Source: Candidatus Heimdallarchaeota archaeon LC_2
GTDB taxonomy: Archaea; Asgardarchaeota; Heimdallarchaeia; Heimdallarchaeales; Kariarchaeaceae
Length of the DNA stretch: 16,026 nucleotides
Direction: 5' to 3'
Assembly: GCA_001940725.1 (NCBI GenBank)
Contig: MDVR01000039.1
Location: forward strand, 39,447 to 55,472
Positions 1 through 7,812 of this stretch are shown here, in pieces. Each line of letters starts with the position of its first letter. Position 1 is the stretch's first letter. The notes beneath the pieces are model-generated. The model was given only the letters and a program-made list of their open reading frames with translations, had not been told where the DNA came from and did not search any database. Made by a program: the position numbers and the translations under genes.

Positions 1-654
1 CTGATTTGTTAATTTCCTAAATTCATTTAATAAAATCGGAAAAACCCTTATGACATTATCAACTATTGTTATATCTGCCTCTTGAGCTGTTCTTGATAAC
101 GGATTTAGATCAACAGTTATTACTTTTTTTCCAACTCTCTTTAACGCTATAGTACGATCTCCATCTTCTAATGGAACTAATACCGTATCAGCAATTTTAA
201 TACCTCTTTTATCAACGATTCGTCTGGATGATGATAATTCTTCAATTGTATCTGAAAAATTATTGTCAAGGCCTAGTATATTTGTGGCCCCTAATTTAGT
301 TAAATGTTCTTCAATTGCTTCTAATCTCCCCTGTTTTCTGTAGAATAAATTTACTTCCATGGCCATCCCTGTAAATTCACATAGTTCAATCATTTGCTCT
401 GGGCATAATATTGCAATATTACCATTTATTGATAGAACTGGATTTTTCGAAAGATACAAGAGAGCCGCTGCAGCTTTTATGGCTTTTATTGCGAATTCAT
501 TGGTTTTTTCACCGATCAAATAATCATAGGCTTCACCCCTTCCATGTGCAATTAATCCAGCTTCAGTCACGATTTTTTTATGCATACCCTCGATTAAATC
601 ATGCCTAATTTTCAGAGATGTTGCTCTTGGATGATTATCGGGAATCTCAGTCAT
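1..654 (-). CDS. 4-phosphopantoate--beta-alanine ligase (archaeal phosphopantothenate synthetase, PPS), 3' end cut off by window
   Basis: The gene starts at an ATG (654-652) and stays open to the window edge, giving 218 residues; the family is usually about 250-260, so some 40 C-terminal residues lie outside. The enzyme joins 4-phosphopantoate to beta-alanine with ATP to give 4'-phosphopantothenate, the second step of the archaeal modified CoA pathway, in the cytoplasm. Conserved blocks seen: NHPRATSL at the N-terminus, LIAHGRGEAYDYLIGE (34-49), SINGN (75-79), EVNLFYR (about 100-106), PLEDGDRT (161-168) and DLNPLSRTA (182-190). The enzyme making its substrate, pantoate kinase, ends 60 bases upstream on the same strand, so the two are probably co-transcribed. 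Family assignment is from recognised motifs; no interruption is seen. Confidence 0.93.
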   Translation of the reverse strand, partial: MTEIPDNHPRATSLKIRHDLIEGMHKKIVTEAGLIAHGRGEAYDYLIGEKTNEFAIKAIKAAAALLYLSKNPVLSINGNIAILCPEQMIELCEFTGMAMEVNLFYRKQGRLEAIEEHLTKLGATNILGLDNNFSDTIEELSSSRRIVDKRGIKIADTVLVPLEDGDRTIALKRVGKKVITVDLNPLSRTAQEADITIVDNVIRVFPILLNEFRKLTNQ

Positions 655-714
655 AATCAAAATTGAATTTACTGGTTTGAAAAAATTGCGGAATTGATCT
701 ACAATGTTGTTTGT

Positions 715-1596
715 TTATTTTATGACATGAGGTAATATCGAACTAATATTGGTTTCAAGAAAATGGATTTTGTTTAAGTTTAACCATTTCTTGATTTGAT
801 TTCTATTTTGAGGAAAAATTATTAATGCCTCTCCAATCATTGCCATACTTGAGAATCTTTCGCCTATATTATCTAATTCTTTAATCATTTGTTTTACTTT
901 TTCAGTCATCAAACCACATTTTTCCATAAATTGACGCCCCATCTGAAGAGCACTTTTTATTGTAATATTTTGGAAATTTTGAATGTTCTTTATTGTTTCC
1001 ATACCTGATGAAGTAACTAATTTCATATGATTTTCTGAAGTTAATACGTCAGCGGTACTTAATGGTCCTAACATTGCAATTACCAAATTTGCATTTGATG
1101 ATACACTTTTAGTTTCACATAGTTTAGGCCCACCTTGAGATAATCTGAATTCTATTCCACCTGTAATTTGCCCGACTACAGAGCCTAATCCTGTGTGGTT
1201 GATAATTTCAGCTTTATGAGCTAATTCGAATAGATCTGTATTATCAAATTGTGTATTGAATAGTTCATTTAGTCCAAGTACAGTACCAATTGCACCAGCT
1301 CCTGATGTTGAAAATCCAAAACCAATACCAAGTTCTGATTCATGACTAACTTTGACTTTTATTTCTTTACCGGTAAGTTTTCCAAAAAGTGAAATTACTG
1401 TTCTTGTTACAATCCCATTTATATTCTGGCTATTCCATAATACAGAATTTGACATATCTTTTTCAAGTTTAGTCGTTACCCCTTTTTCAAAATTAATACC
1501 ACCACCAATAGAACCCATTTTTTCAGGTTGATCAAATTGTTCGGGTACTGCAAAAAATAACGTTGTATGCCCTGGAGCCCAAGAATAAATTGTCAT
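715..1596 (-). CDS. pantoate kinase (archaeal PoK, GHMP kinase superfamily)
   Basis: Phosphorylates pantoate to 4-phosphopantoate with ATP, the first committed step of the archaeal route to CoA. The 293-residue protein has the PoK-type start APGH (7-10) followed by TTLFF, and the glycine/serine-rich GHMP ATP loop GFGFSTSGAGA (92-102). It also has an AEIxxxTGLGSVVGQ block ending in GG (about 129-147) and a late GPLSTADVL segment. I chose the ATG at 1596 because it puts APGH at the usual distance from the start; a TTG at 1605 would add three residues, and neither has a clear Shine-Dalgarno. It lies 30 bases after the stop of the V4R-like gene and 60 bases before PPS, all on the minus strand, which suggests one operon. 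The partner PPS makes the assignment firm. Confidence 0.92.
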   Translation of the reverse strand: MTIYSWAPGHTTLFFAVPEQFDQPEKMGSIGGGINFEKGVTTKLEKDMSNSVLWNSQNINGIVTRTVISLFGKLTGKEIKVKVSHESELGIGFGFSTSGAGAIGTVLGLNELFNTQFDNTDLFELAHKAEIINHTGLGSVVGQITGGIEFRLSQGGPKLCETKSVSSNANLVIAMLGPLSTADVLTSENHMKLVTSSGMETIKNIQNFQNITIKSALQMGRQFMEKCGLMTEKVKQMIKELDNIGERFSSMAMIGEALIIFPQNRNQIKKWLNLNKIHFLETNISSILPHVIK

Positions 1597-1626
1597 GATA
1601 GCCAACTAATAAAATTAGTAATTACT

Positions 1627-2748
1627 TTATTGGACTTCGAATTCCATCAAGCAATAAGGGTCTCTTCTTCCAGCAGCATAAAAGCCACTAAATTTGAATT
1701 CATGATCACCTAATTCGGAAAGAGTTCCTTGCCATATTCCCATGCTAAAATCACAAATTGATCGATTTTCATCCCCAATATTAGGTCCACATTTATCTCC
1801 AGGGTTTAAATAACAAAAAGCCCTTGCTTTTATATCACGGATCATCGATCCTACTGCTGCACCGTCAATAATTTCTTGAGTTAAAGGTTGTTCAATATTG
1901 GGAAAACTTTTCTTAATCGCGTTGGCAAAAAAAGTTCCTAATCTTACACCCGCATCAACTGTTGAAGCATTATTATCAATCGTTTTTTGGACAAGAAAAT
2001 TCATCAGCAATGCGACATTTTCTTTTTCATCTCCAGTATCATTGGTATCAAGGGGGTTTTCACTATACCATGAATTACAAAATTCCGCTAATACATCCTT
2101 TAATAATAAATGGAGCCGACTTAAGGGGTATTTATTTGTTAACACCGGAAGGAAAATTTGAGTTGTGTCAATTTTCTGACTACTAGAAATAGGTGCAACT
2201 GATATTTGATTTGATGTTTGATCAACTGCTGGTTTAATTTCAGGGGATCTTGTTGCTGGAGAAGCTACATCTGAACCTAAATCAATATTTTTCGTTAGAG
2301 CTTTAATATTGATATTATAAATGGGGCCAGCTAAAATGTCAATCTCAACATAGGCATCAACTTCTCTTGATAAAATGTGATACCCTAGCGCCTTTGAAAT
2401 GGTAGTTACGAGTAGTTTCAACCCTTTGACAGAGTTTGTTTCTTGATCTAAATGTCTATTTGAACCTAAGATTAGTTTCGCTTCATTGCCAGAGGAAAAT
2501 TCTATTTGAGCATTTTTCCATCCCATTGAACCAAGTAGAACAACTACCTGTTCATTATTAGAATGTGAAGGGCTTGGAGTAAAAAGATCCTTAATAACAG
2601 TATGTGCTGTATTAATGAACGCTTGACTTTGATTTTCATCATTAACTGCATTTTCAGCAAGGTATTGTAGCGATTTCATCAATATACGAATTGTCTGGCT
2701 AGCTTGAGCTTTTTCCGACCCATTACGTGTCCATGTTGTTAAACCCAA
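1627..2748 (-). CDS. V4R-like putative small-molecule-binding protein (function unknown)
   Basis: A 373-residue soluble protein with no signal peptide or membrane segment. Two ordered halves (about 20-155 and 205-373) are joined by a polar Ser/Thr/Pro/Gln-rich linker (about 160-200). The C-terminal half contains cysteines at about 312, 320, 332 and 366 and ends in GFYAAGRRDPYCLMEFEV. That ending resembles the terminal signature of V4R (4-vinyl reductase) domains, in which an A-x-G-D-P-Y-C-x-F pattern closes the fold; those domains bind small hydrophobic or cofactor-like ligands, sometimes with cysteine-held metal. The similarity is my reading, not a search result. Start is a TTG at 2748, supported by an AGAGGAG Shine-Dalgarno; the next in-frame ATG, at 2679, would drop 23 residues. 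It heads the pantoate kinase-PPS operon, so a role in sensing or serving CoA metabolism is possible but unproven. Confidence 0.8.
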   Translation of the reverse strand: MGLTTWTRNGSEKAQASQTIRILMKSLQYLAENAVNDENQSQAFINTAHTVIKDLFTPSPSHSNNEQVVVLLGSMGWKNAQIEFSSGNEAKLILGSNRHLDQETNSVKGLKLLVTTISKALGYHILSREVDAYVEIDILAGPIYNINIKALTKNIDLGSDVASPATRSPEIKPAVDQTSNQISVAPISSSQKIDTTQIFLPVLTNKYPLSRLHLLLKDVLAEFCNSWYSENPLDTNDTGDEKENVALLMNFLVQKTIDNNASTVDAGVRLGTFFANAIKKSFPNIEQPLTQEIIDGAAVGSMIRDIKARAFCYLNPGDKCGPNIGDENRSICDFSMGIWQGTLSELGDHEFKFSGFYAAGRRDPYCLMEFEVQ

Positions 2749-2758
2749 ATTGTTAAAT

Positions 2759-2765
2759 CTCCTCT
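2759..2765 (-). promoter_or_regulatory. Shine-Dalgarno site fixing a TTG start
   Basis: AGAGGAG on the minus strand, 10 bases before the TTG at 2748. It is the reason for preferring this non-ATG start for the V4R-like gene over the ATG at 2679. Confidence 0.6.
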
Positions 2766-2818
2766 AATATTGAAATTCATATTCTTCAATTAAGATTTTG
2801 TGTTTGGATTAGTTTAGA

Positions 2819-2830
2819 TGATATATATAC
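2819..2830. promoter_or_regulatory. near-symmetric TATA tract in divergent intergenic region
   Basis: An ATATATATA tract lies between the divergent V4R-like and FAH-family genes. Being symmetric it could serve either strand. Toward the minus strand it would give a leader of about 50 bases ahead of the TTG; toward the plus strand about 75 bases ahead of the ATG at 2925. The FAH gene has a better placed second TATA box at 2876-2883. No factor-binding repeat is evident here. Confidence 0.4.
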
Positions 2831-2875
2831 TGAATTGTTTTAATAATTATTTAGTCCATAAAACCCAGTGATCAA

Positions 2876-2883
2876 TTATAAAA
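2876..2883 (+). promoter_or_regulatory. TATA box for the FAH-family gene
   Basis: TTATAAAA centred about 45 bases ahead of the ATG at 2925. An archaeal start site about 25 bases downstream would give a leader of about 20 bases, like that inferred for the 8751 and 12360 genes. This supports the ATG at 2925 over the in-frame GTG at 2868. Confidence 0.45.
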
Positions 2884-2924
2884 TCAAAGGAAACTCTCTT
2901 ATTTTCAAGGATAATTATTTCTTT

Positions 2925-3758
2925 ATGAAATTTGGTCATATTCTACACAAAGGAATTGAAAAATATGGTTTAGTGAAAGAAGGGAAATGGTATACAATTG
3001 CAGATATTGGTAGAAATGACTTGGGCTTAGAAAATATTGATTATCTCTCTAACATTAAACAAGAATTAAATAATTTTGATTTTTTACTTGCCGAAGAAAA
3101 TTTTGAATGGCTACCTCCAATCGCAAGACCAGGTAAAATTTTGTGCATTGGTCGTAATTATGCAAAACATTCTACTGAACAAGGGAAGGAACCAGAAGAT
3201 AAACCTATCATCTTCTCAAAATTTTCTTCCTGCTTAAAGGGGCATCAATCGAAAATTAATAAACCTTCCAATTCAAATTTTCTTGATTATGAGGTTGAAC
3301 TTGCTGTTGTAATTGGTAAATCTACATCCACATTAAACACCAATGATGACCCATTGGATTATGTTTTCGGTTATACTGTTGCAAATGATTTAACTGCAAG
3401 GGACATTCAAAAATCTGAAAAACAATGGACTCGAGGAAAAGGATTCGATCAAAGTTTACTTATAGGACCCACTATAATTACTTCAGATGAAATTAGGGAG
3501 CCAAAAAATAATGATATTTGGTTACAAGTAAATGGGGGAAACCGTCAATTAAGTAATACTTCAAATTTGATATTTGATATTTCATTTATTATACAATACA
3601 TTTCTGAATTTATTACACTTGAACCATGTGACATAATTCTAACTGGAACTCCAGCCGGTGTAGGATATTTCATGGAACCTCCACAATCTTTACAATCCGG
3701 TGATGAGGTATCCTGTGGAATTACAAGTATTGGCGAATTAAGATTTACAATTCAATAA
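2925..3758 (+). CDS. fumarylacetoacetate hydrolase (FAH) family protein
   Basis: Metal-dependent hydrolase, isomerase or decarboxylase acting on small keto acids; members include fumarylpyruvate and acylpyruvate hydrolases, oxaloacetate decarboxylases and 2-hydroxyhepta-2,4-diene-1,7-dioate isomerases, and the exact substrate cannot be read from the sequence. The 277-residue protein has KILCIGRNYAKH (71-82), the metal-binding YEVELAVVIGK block (E123 and E125), ANDLTARD (153-160, with D154 as metal ligand), GKGFD (171-175) and LTGTPAGVG (239-247), so the catalytic core is complete. The start at ATG 2925 gives the common MKF-type N-terminus; a GTG at 2868 is in frame and would add 19 residues. 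It faces the ABC permease gene tail to tail, with only 4 bases between the stops. Confidence 0.9.
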   Translation: MKFGHILHKGIEKYGLVKEGKWYTIADIGRNDLGLENIDYLSNIKQELNNFDFLLAEENFEWLPPIARPGKILCIGRNYAKHSTEQGKEPEDKPIIFSKFSSCLKGHQSKINKPSNSNFLDYEVELAVVIGKSTSTLNTNDDPLDYVFGYTVANDLTARDIQKSEKQWTRGKGFDQSLLIGPTIITSDEIREPKNNDIWLQVNGGNRQLSNTSNLIFDISFIIQYISEFITLEPCDIILTGTPAGVGYFMEPPQSLQSGDEVSCGITSIGELRFTIQ

Positions 3759-3762
3759 TATT

Positions 3763-6003
3763 TCAAAGAAAATTCGGAAAAATAATTATTATATTATAAA
3801 TAAAATGAGCTAATATTGGCCAAATAATTGATTTGGATTTAACTCTTAATTTACAAAGGAAATACGCTTGAATAAATGCATTTACAGCTGTAAATATTGT
3901 TAGAAAATGGATCATTCCAAAAAGGATAGCATTTAATGAAAATGCATACTTTTCAGGTAATTTAATTAGTGAGTAATCAAGGATAAACCATCTAAAAAAT
4001 AATTCTTCGATGATTACGAGTAACAATACAATTATGACAAGGAATATTGGTTGTATGGAGTTCGCGTCAAATACAAAAATGTTTGAAGGTGGAGTAAAGG
4101 ATAACAATCCTATAAATAGTAAGATTATGGCCCCAGTTACTAACATTAGAAATAATGTTTTCAAAGTTAATGAAATATTGCTTTTAGAAATTGTGTTCTT
4201 GTTATGAGGGGATGGAATTACATTGTTGTACCAAAAACCAAAGGGTAACGTCAAAGTAAATGCCATAATAACTCCAAATGTGATAAGGATACTGCCCGTT
4301 AAATACAAGGCGAACAATCCAAAAATTGGTAAAATATTCCACCCTGTTGCGAAGAGAATGAAACTTTTTACTCCATGAATGATTAGATCTCCCTGTGGAG
4401 AACTTAATGTTTCTAGATCCATTTCATCTAAGGATTTAATTGATACTTTGATACTCACAATACTTATTATCATCAAAATACAGATGTATATCAAATAATG
4501 ATACCATCTAATTGAGATTTCTGCAATTATTAAAGAAGTTGGAATAATTGATAGAGCAAACGTGATCACATAAAAAACTAATAAATTAATAAAATTGGTC
4601 AAATCCTCCTCATTATCCGCTGGATTTATCATGTAGATAGCCAAGCTCAATGTTATCAGTGTTATTAAAGTTGTAAATACAATAAAAATTACGTTTAATT
4701 TTAGAACTAGACTTAATTGGCTATTTAGAAAAAGAACGAGCATTAACACAAGGTATGTTGGTAATATGATGAAACTAGTTTGAAATATTTTTGCGAAAAT
4801 GAATTTTTTTGATCCATCTGGGGCACTTTTAATGAGTGTAAATAAATCTCTATGTTGAACCGTGAAGGATGAGATTTGAATGAAGATAACACTCGCAGCT
4901 GAAATTACCAGTGAAAAAATTAATACAGCAGCCTCTAGATTTTCTGAAAAAAATGGAGATGATTGGAATAATCCTCTGGAAGATAACGCAAAAGTCATGA
5001 AAACAGTAATTGCAATTCCCAAAGTAATTCTCGATATATGCTCAATATCTCGAAGTGAAGCAATCAACATTAATTTGGTCGGATTTTGAACACTTTTCGG
5101 GACAACTTGTGTTAAACCGTTAATGAGAATGTATTTTTTACCTTCTGGATTAACTTTCACTTTCCGTATTTCTTCATCTGTAAGATCATACAGATAATTT
5201 GCTGATTTCCATCCAATTATAAGAAACAAAAACAAATAAAGTAATAATCCAAATGTTGCAGTTAAAGGGTTAATACCTATTGTAACACCGTATAATGCAT
5301 AGATAATAATTGATGAAGCTAATGTAAATGGCAGATAACCAATTAATCCAGCTCCATTTTCTGAATTAACGTTGTCTAGGAGGTATTTCAATAGAGGTAG
5401 GGATAAGATCATAAAAATGGAAATTATAAATGTTACGAATGCTTTTGCAAGGTCCGATCGCTGTTTTAAGATAGAGTTAAAAATTAGTGGGGATAGAATT
5501 GTACCGGCAATCAATCCTATTAGAATAATTAATGATAAAACTCCTGAAAGGATTAATGAAGTCACTATCGGATTAAATTCTCCATTGCCAATAAACGGAG
5601 CTAGGGAAAGCGTGCCTACTAATGCAAAAAAAGGAAGGAAAAAAGCTAGATTCGACAATAAATTTCCTAATAATAGATCACGGCTTTTAATTGGACTTGA
5701 TAATGCTACTTCTCGTCTAGATTTCGCAGCACCATCATATATAATTCGTCCAAGAGGACTTAAGATAGGAGCAAAAAGTGTAAAAAATGTAAAAACTGAT
5801 ATGATTGCATAAAACGGATAAATATCTGGTTGGCTAGGTATATCGTCGGTTCTTAACACATCATAGATTGACCTTAATAATAAACTAAAAAGAATAACGC
5901 CTCCAATAAATAATATCGGTATCCACTGTCGATATGCCCGAAACCTTGCAGTTGTTGTAAAATATTCAGCTCTAAAAATTGCTCTAATGTGAACCCAAGT
6001 CAT
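3763..6003 (-). CDS. ABC-2 type exporter permease fused to a CPBP (CAAX protease-like) intramembrane metalloprotease domain
   Basis: A long polytopic membrane protein, 746 residues from the ATG at 6003. The first part (about 1-560) has many hydrophobic segments in the style of NatB/ABC-2 exporter permeases, including a first segment after WIPILF and a soluble stretch around 280-310. The C-terminal part carries the three CPBP motifs in order: EELFFR (666-671), FGMIH (H699) and HFIYN (H733), so the putative protease site is intact. The ATPase partner is directly upstream. The ATG at 6003 begins 4 bases after the ATPase stop; a GTG at 6054 or ATG at 6048 would extend it by 15-17 residues and overlap the ATPase gene, and I cannot exclude this. 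Substrate is unknown. Permease-CPBP fusions are known elsewhere, so the architecture is uncommon rather than new. Confidence 0.88.
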   Translation of the reverse strand: MTWVHIRAIFRAEYFTTTARFRAYRQWIPILFIGGVILFSLLLRSIYDVLRTDDIPSQPDIYPFYAIISVFTFFTLFAPILSPLGRIIYDGAAKSRREVALSSPIKSRDLLLGNLLSNLAFFLPFFALVGTLSLAPFIGNGEFNPIVTSLILSGVLSLIILIGLIAGTILSPLIFNSILKQRSDLAKAFVTFIISIFMILSLPLLKYLLDNVNSENGAGLIGYLPFTLASSIIIYALYGVTIGINPLTATFGLLLYLFLFLIIGWKSANYLYDLTDEEIRKVKVNPEGKKYILINGLTQVVPKSVQNPTKLMLIASLRDIEHISRITLGIAITVFMTFALSSRGLFQSSPFFSENLEAAVLIFSLVISAASVIFIQISSFTVQHRDLFTLIKSAPDGSKKFIFAKIFQTSFIILPTYLVLMLVLFLNSQLSLVLKLNVIFIVFTTLITLITLSLAIYMINPADNEEDLTNFINLLVFYVITFALSIIPTSLIIAEISIRWYHYLIYICILMIISIVSIKVSIKSLDEMDLETLSSPQGDLIIHGVKSFILFATGWNILPIFGLFALYLTGSILITFGVIMAFTLTLPFGFWYNNVIPSPHNKNTISKSNISLTLKTLFLMLVTGAIILLFIGLLSFTPPSNIFVFDANSIQPIFLVIIVLLLVIIEELFFRWFILDYSLIKLPEKYAFSLNAILFGMIHFLTIFTAVNAFIQAYFLCKLRVKSKSIIWPILAHFIYNIIIIFPNFL

Positions 6004-6007
6004 ACAA

Positions 6008-6730
6008 TCACTCAACAAATCGAAGGTATGCTTCTTCCATGCTCCCATATTCACCTTGGAAATTTATTACTGTATCCGAGAAAAGAATTTTGCCATCCCT
6101 GATTAGAACTACTTGATCACATATAGCTGCAACATTATCTAATAGATGAGTCGCAATTAGTATTATTCGATTTTCATTCTTGTATTTTTTAATAAGATTT
6201 CTAACAGTGATTTGGGCTTTTACATCCAAATTTGCAAGTGGTTCATCGAGTAATAACATCTGGGGTTCATGAATTAGAGCTGCAATAATTGCTGCCTTTT
6301 GTTTTTGCCCTTTGCTTAAGGTTTCAATTAATCTATCTTTTAACTCTTCAATTTCCAGGATATTTAGGAAATATTGATAGCGAGAATTAAAATCAGAATC
6401 CCCAACATCGTACAAGCTAGCAATGAAGGAGATATACTCAGTAACTGTTAGTTTCTCATATAATGCATGTTCCTCAGGTAATAATCCAGTTATCCGTTTT
6501 ACTTCAGTTGTATTTTTCAGTAGATCAAAATTATAAATAAGAGCTGTACCAGATGTAGGTTTCATTACACCTGATAATAATCTAATTAATGTGCTTTTAC
6601 CAGCTCCATTTTGACCTAATAGTGCCACGATACTGCCTTTTGATAGTGATAAATTGATCCCATTCAAAGCATAGATCTCATCAAAACGTTTGGCAATGTT
6701 AAAAATCTGCAAACCTAATTTCGGTTCCAA
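6008..6730 (-). CDS. ABC transporter ATP-binding protein (NatA/CcmA-like exporter ATPase)
   Basis: Cytoplasmic ATPase expected to power the permease-CPBP protein encoded next. In 240 residues it has Walker A GQNGAGKST (39-47), a signature LSKGQ (138-142) in place of LSGGQ, Walker B MLLLDEP (158-164), a D-loop NLD and switch histidine H195 (IATH). At the Q-loop, LLPEE (83-87) carries Glu where Gln is usual, which is frequent in this exporter class. The start is TTG at 6730: no in-frame ATG lies between the upstream stop and the Walker A motif, and a TATA-like TTATAC just upstream suggests a nearly leaderless transcript. The TGA lies 4 bases before the preferred permease ATG. Confidence 0.93.
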   Translation of the reverse strand: MEPKLGLQIFNIAKRFDEIYALNGINLSLSKGSIVALLGQNGAGKSTLIRLLSGVMKPTSGTALIYNFDLLKNTTEVKRITGLLPEEHALYEKLTVTEYISFIASLYDVGDSDFNSRYQYFLNILEIEELKDRLIETLSKGQKQKAAIIAALIHEPQMLLLDEPLANLDVKAQITVRNLIKKYKNENRIILIATHLLDNVAAICDQVVLIRDGKILFSDTVINFQGEYGSMEEAYLRFVE

Positions 6731-6759
6731 TAATCATTAGTTGATATTGTTAATGAAAA

Positions 6760-6767
6760 GTATAACT
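6760..6767 (-). promoter_or_regulatory. TATA box for the exporter operon
   Basis: AGTTATAC on the minus strand, centred about 33 bases ahead of the TTG start at 6730, at a spacing suited to a short-leader archaeal transcript. It lies in the 74-base gap after the GTPase gene, so the exporter may be transcribed separately from the GTPase. Confidence 0.45.
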
Positions 6768-6804
6768 ATTTGAAAAATGATTAATGATTGTAGATTTAAC
6801 TTTC

Positions 6805-7557
6805 TTATCTTTTAGCACGAATCAATCTAATTTTATGTTCAATAACCAATCTTGTAAGATTTTCAATAGGTTGTGCAGCTTTAATTACACTTTCAGGTCT
6901 TGCATCTCTCCGTAATCGACCAGATGAGTCCAATTGTTCTCTCCAATCAGCTCTTCTTGGCATTGCAAGAAGATCATTTCTTGCATCTAAACAAGACATA
7001 TCCATATATTTAGAGAATGCTTCACCTACATCTTTGACTAAGCCAGTATCGACCATCAATTGTAAGAAACTATTTGTCTCCTTCTTTTTTTCTTTGGGGA
7101 GATCACTTTTATTAACTACAAGTATCCAAGGTAATTCACCAGTTGTAAGATCTTTTCCCATTAATTCCATTATTTCATGTAGTGAGCTTACATTAGATTC
7201 CCATTGCTCTATAGTAGGATCAAGCATAATCATTAACCCATCAGTTCCACGAAGTACAACTTTTCTAGTCTCTTTGTAACGATCTTGACCTGCTACCGAA
7301 TATAATGCATATCTCATTAAGGGTAGAGAAGTCCCTTGTCCTTTTGGTAATTCGAATACTGATTGATCAAATAATGCAGTTCTTCCTGATGGATCTTCAA
7401 TTCTCTTTAGTTCGCTGTAGACTGCATCGGGATTTTCAACTTTTTTGAGGATACTATAGATACTTAGAAGAGAGGTTTTTCCTGCTAAAGAAGGACCATA
7501 TACAGTAATCTTAATTGTGGGAACTCCTTCCGCATCTCTTCGAAAAATTGAACTCAT
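6805..7557 (-). CDS. MglA-like small Ras-superfamily GTPase
   Basis: Cytoplasmic GTP-binding switch protein, 250 residues. Motifs: P-loop GPSLAGKTSL (21-30), switch I region around RTALFD (59-64), SVAGQ (87-91) at the G3 position, NKSD (149-152) and SCLDA (188-192) as G5. The G3 aspartate is replaced (Ser at 87), as in MglA, where the motif reads TVPGQ; together with YGPSLAGKT and RKVVLRGTDG this places it nearer MglA than canonical Ras or Arf. A charged, arginine-rich stretch follows G5 (about 193-222), longer than in a minimal GTPase domain, and there is no prenylation or palmitoylation cysteine at the C-terminus. The start ATG has a Shine-Dalgarno (AAGGAG core) 9 bases upstream. No roadblock/MglB-type partner is visible nearby. 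Effector and process are unknown. Confidence 0.9.
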   Translation of the reverse strand: MSSIFRRDAEGVPTIKITVYGPSLAGKTSLLSIYSILKKVENPDAVYSELKRIEDPSGRTALFDQSVFELPKGQGTSLPLMRYALYSVAGQDRYKETRKVVLRGTDGLMIMLDPTIEQWESNVSSLHEIMELMGKDLTTGELPWILVVNKSDLPKEKKKETNSFLQLMVDTGLVKDVGEAFSKYMDMSCLDARNDLLAMPRRADWREQLDSSGRLRRDARPESVIKAAQPIENLTRLVIEHKIRLIRAKR

Positions 7558-7583
7558 TTCTTCAGCTCCTTTACCAAAGTGAA

Positions 7584-7591
7584 GTATATAA
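7584..7591 (-). promoter_or_regulatory. TATA box for the GTPase gene
   Basis: TTATATAC on the minus strand preceded by a purine-rich GTGAAAA that could be the BRE. It lies about 30 bases ahead of the ATG at 7557, implying a very short leader; a Shine-Dalgarno at 7567-7571 lies within the same interval. Confidence 0.5.
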
Positions 7592-7720
7592 TTTTCACTT
7601 TAGTTTTTTTAACCTTCCACACCAAACCGAGTGAAAATCTACAGATAATTGACATAATATATCAAACAATATAAGGTTTTATTCACTCCAAGCTCTTGAA
7701 ACTCAATTTTATTTAGAAAT

Positions 7721-7740
7721 GTACTATCTTTGCATAGTAC
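7721..7740. repeat. perfect inverted repeat, 7-bp arms, 6-base loop
   Basis: GTACTAT and its exact complement ATAGTAC are separated by CTTTGC. It lies about 60 bases upstream of the presumed nuclease promoter and about 165 bases upstream of the GTPase start codon. It could be an operator for a dimeric regulator. It is not followed by a T-run on the plus strand, so a terminator is unlikely. Confidence 0.55.
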
Positions 7741-7780
7741 GAATTGTCGTGAAACTTAGTTATTTTTCGATTTAAAGCTA

Positions 7781-7790
7781 TTTTAATATG
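7781..7790 (+). promoter_or_regulatory. candidate TATA tract for the nuclease gene
   Basis: TTTTAATATG sits directly after TTAAAGCT (7772-7779). A start site about 25 bases downstream falls near 7810-7815, at the ATG of a 26-codon frame rather than at the nuclease ATG. No better TATA box is seen closer to 7890. Confidence 0.35.
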
Positions 7791-7812
7791 GGTTTTTTAA
7801 TAAGCTCTACTA

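Noticed and set aside
411..608. Plus-strand 65-codon frame
   Set aside because: It is opposite the well-conserved PPS gene and shows no family features.
2868..2924. GTG start adding 19 residues to the FAH-family protein
   Set aside because: FAH proteins commonly begin with an MKF-type N-terminus, and a TATA box at 2876-2883 would lie inside the extension; kept as an alternative only.
5372..5812. 146-codon plus-strand open frame
   Set aside because: It lies inside the permease-CPBP gene on the other strand, its product is basic and low in structure, and it has no promoter or recognisable motif; a shadow of the membrane-protein coding.
6003..6054. Overlap of ATPase and permease genes as a possible frameshift or fusion
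   Set aside because: Both genes are intact. The overlap exists only if the permease uses the upstream GTG or ATG; the ATG at 6003 gives a clean 4-base gap.
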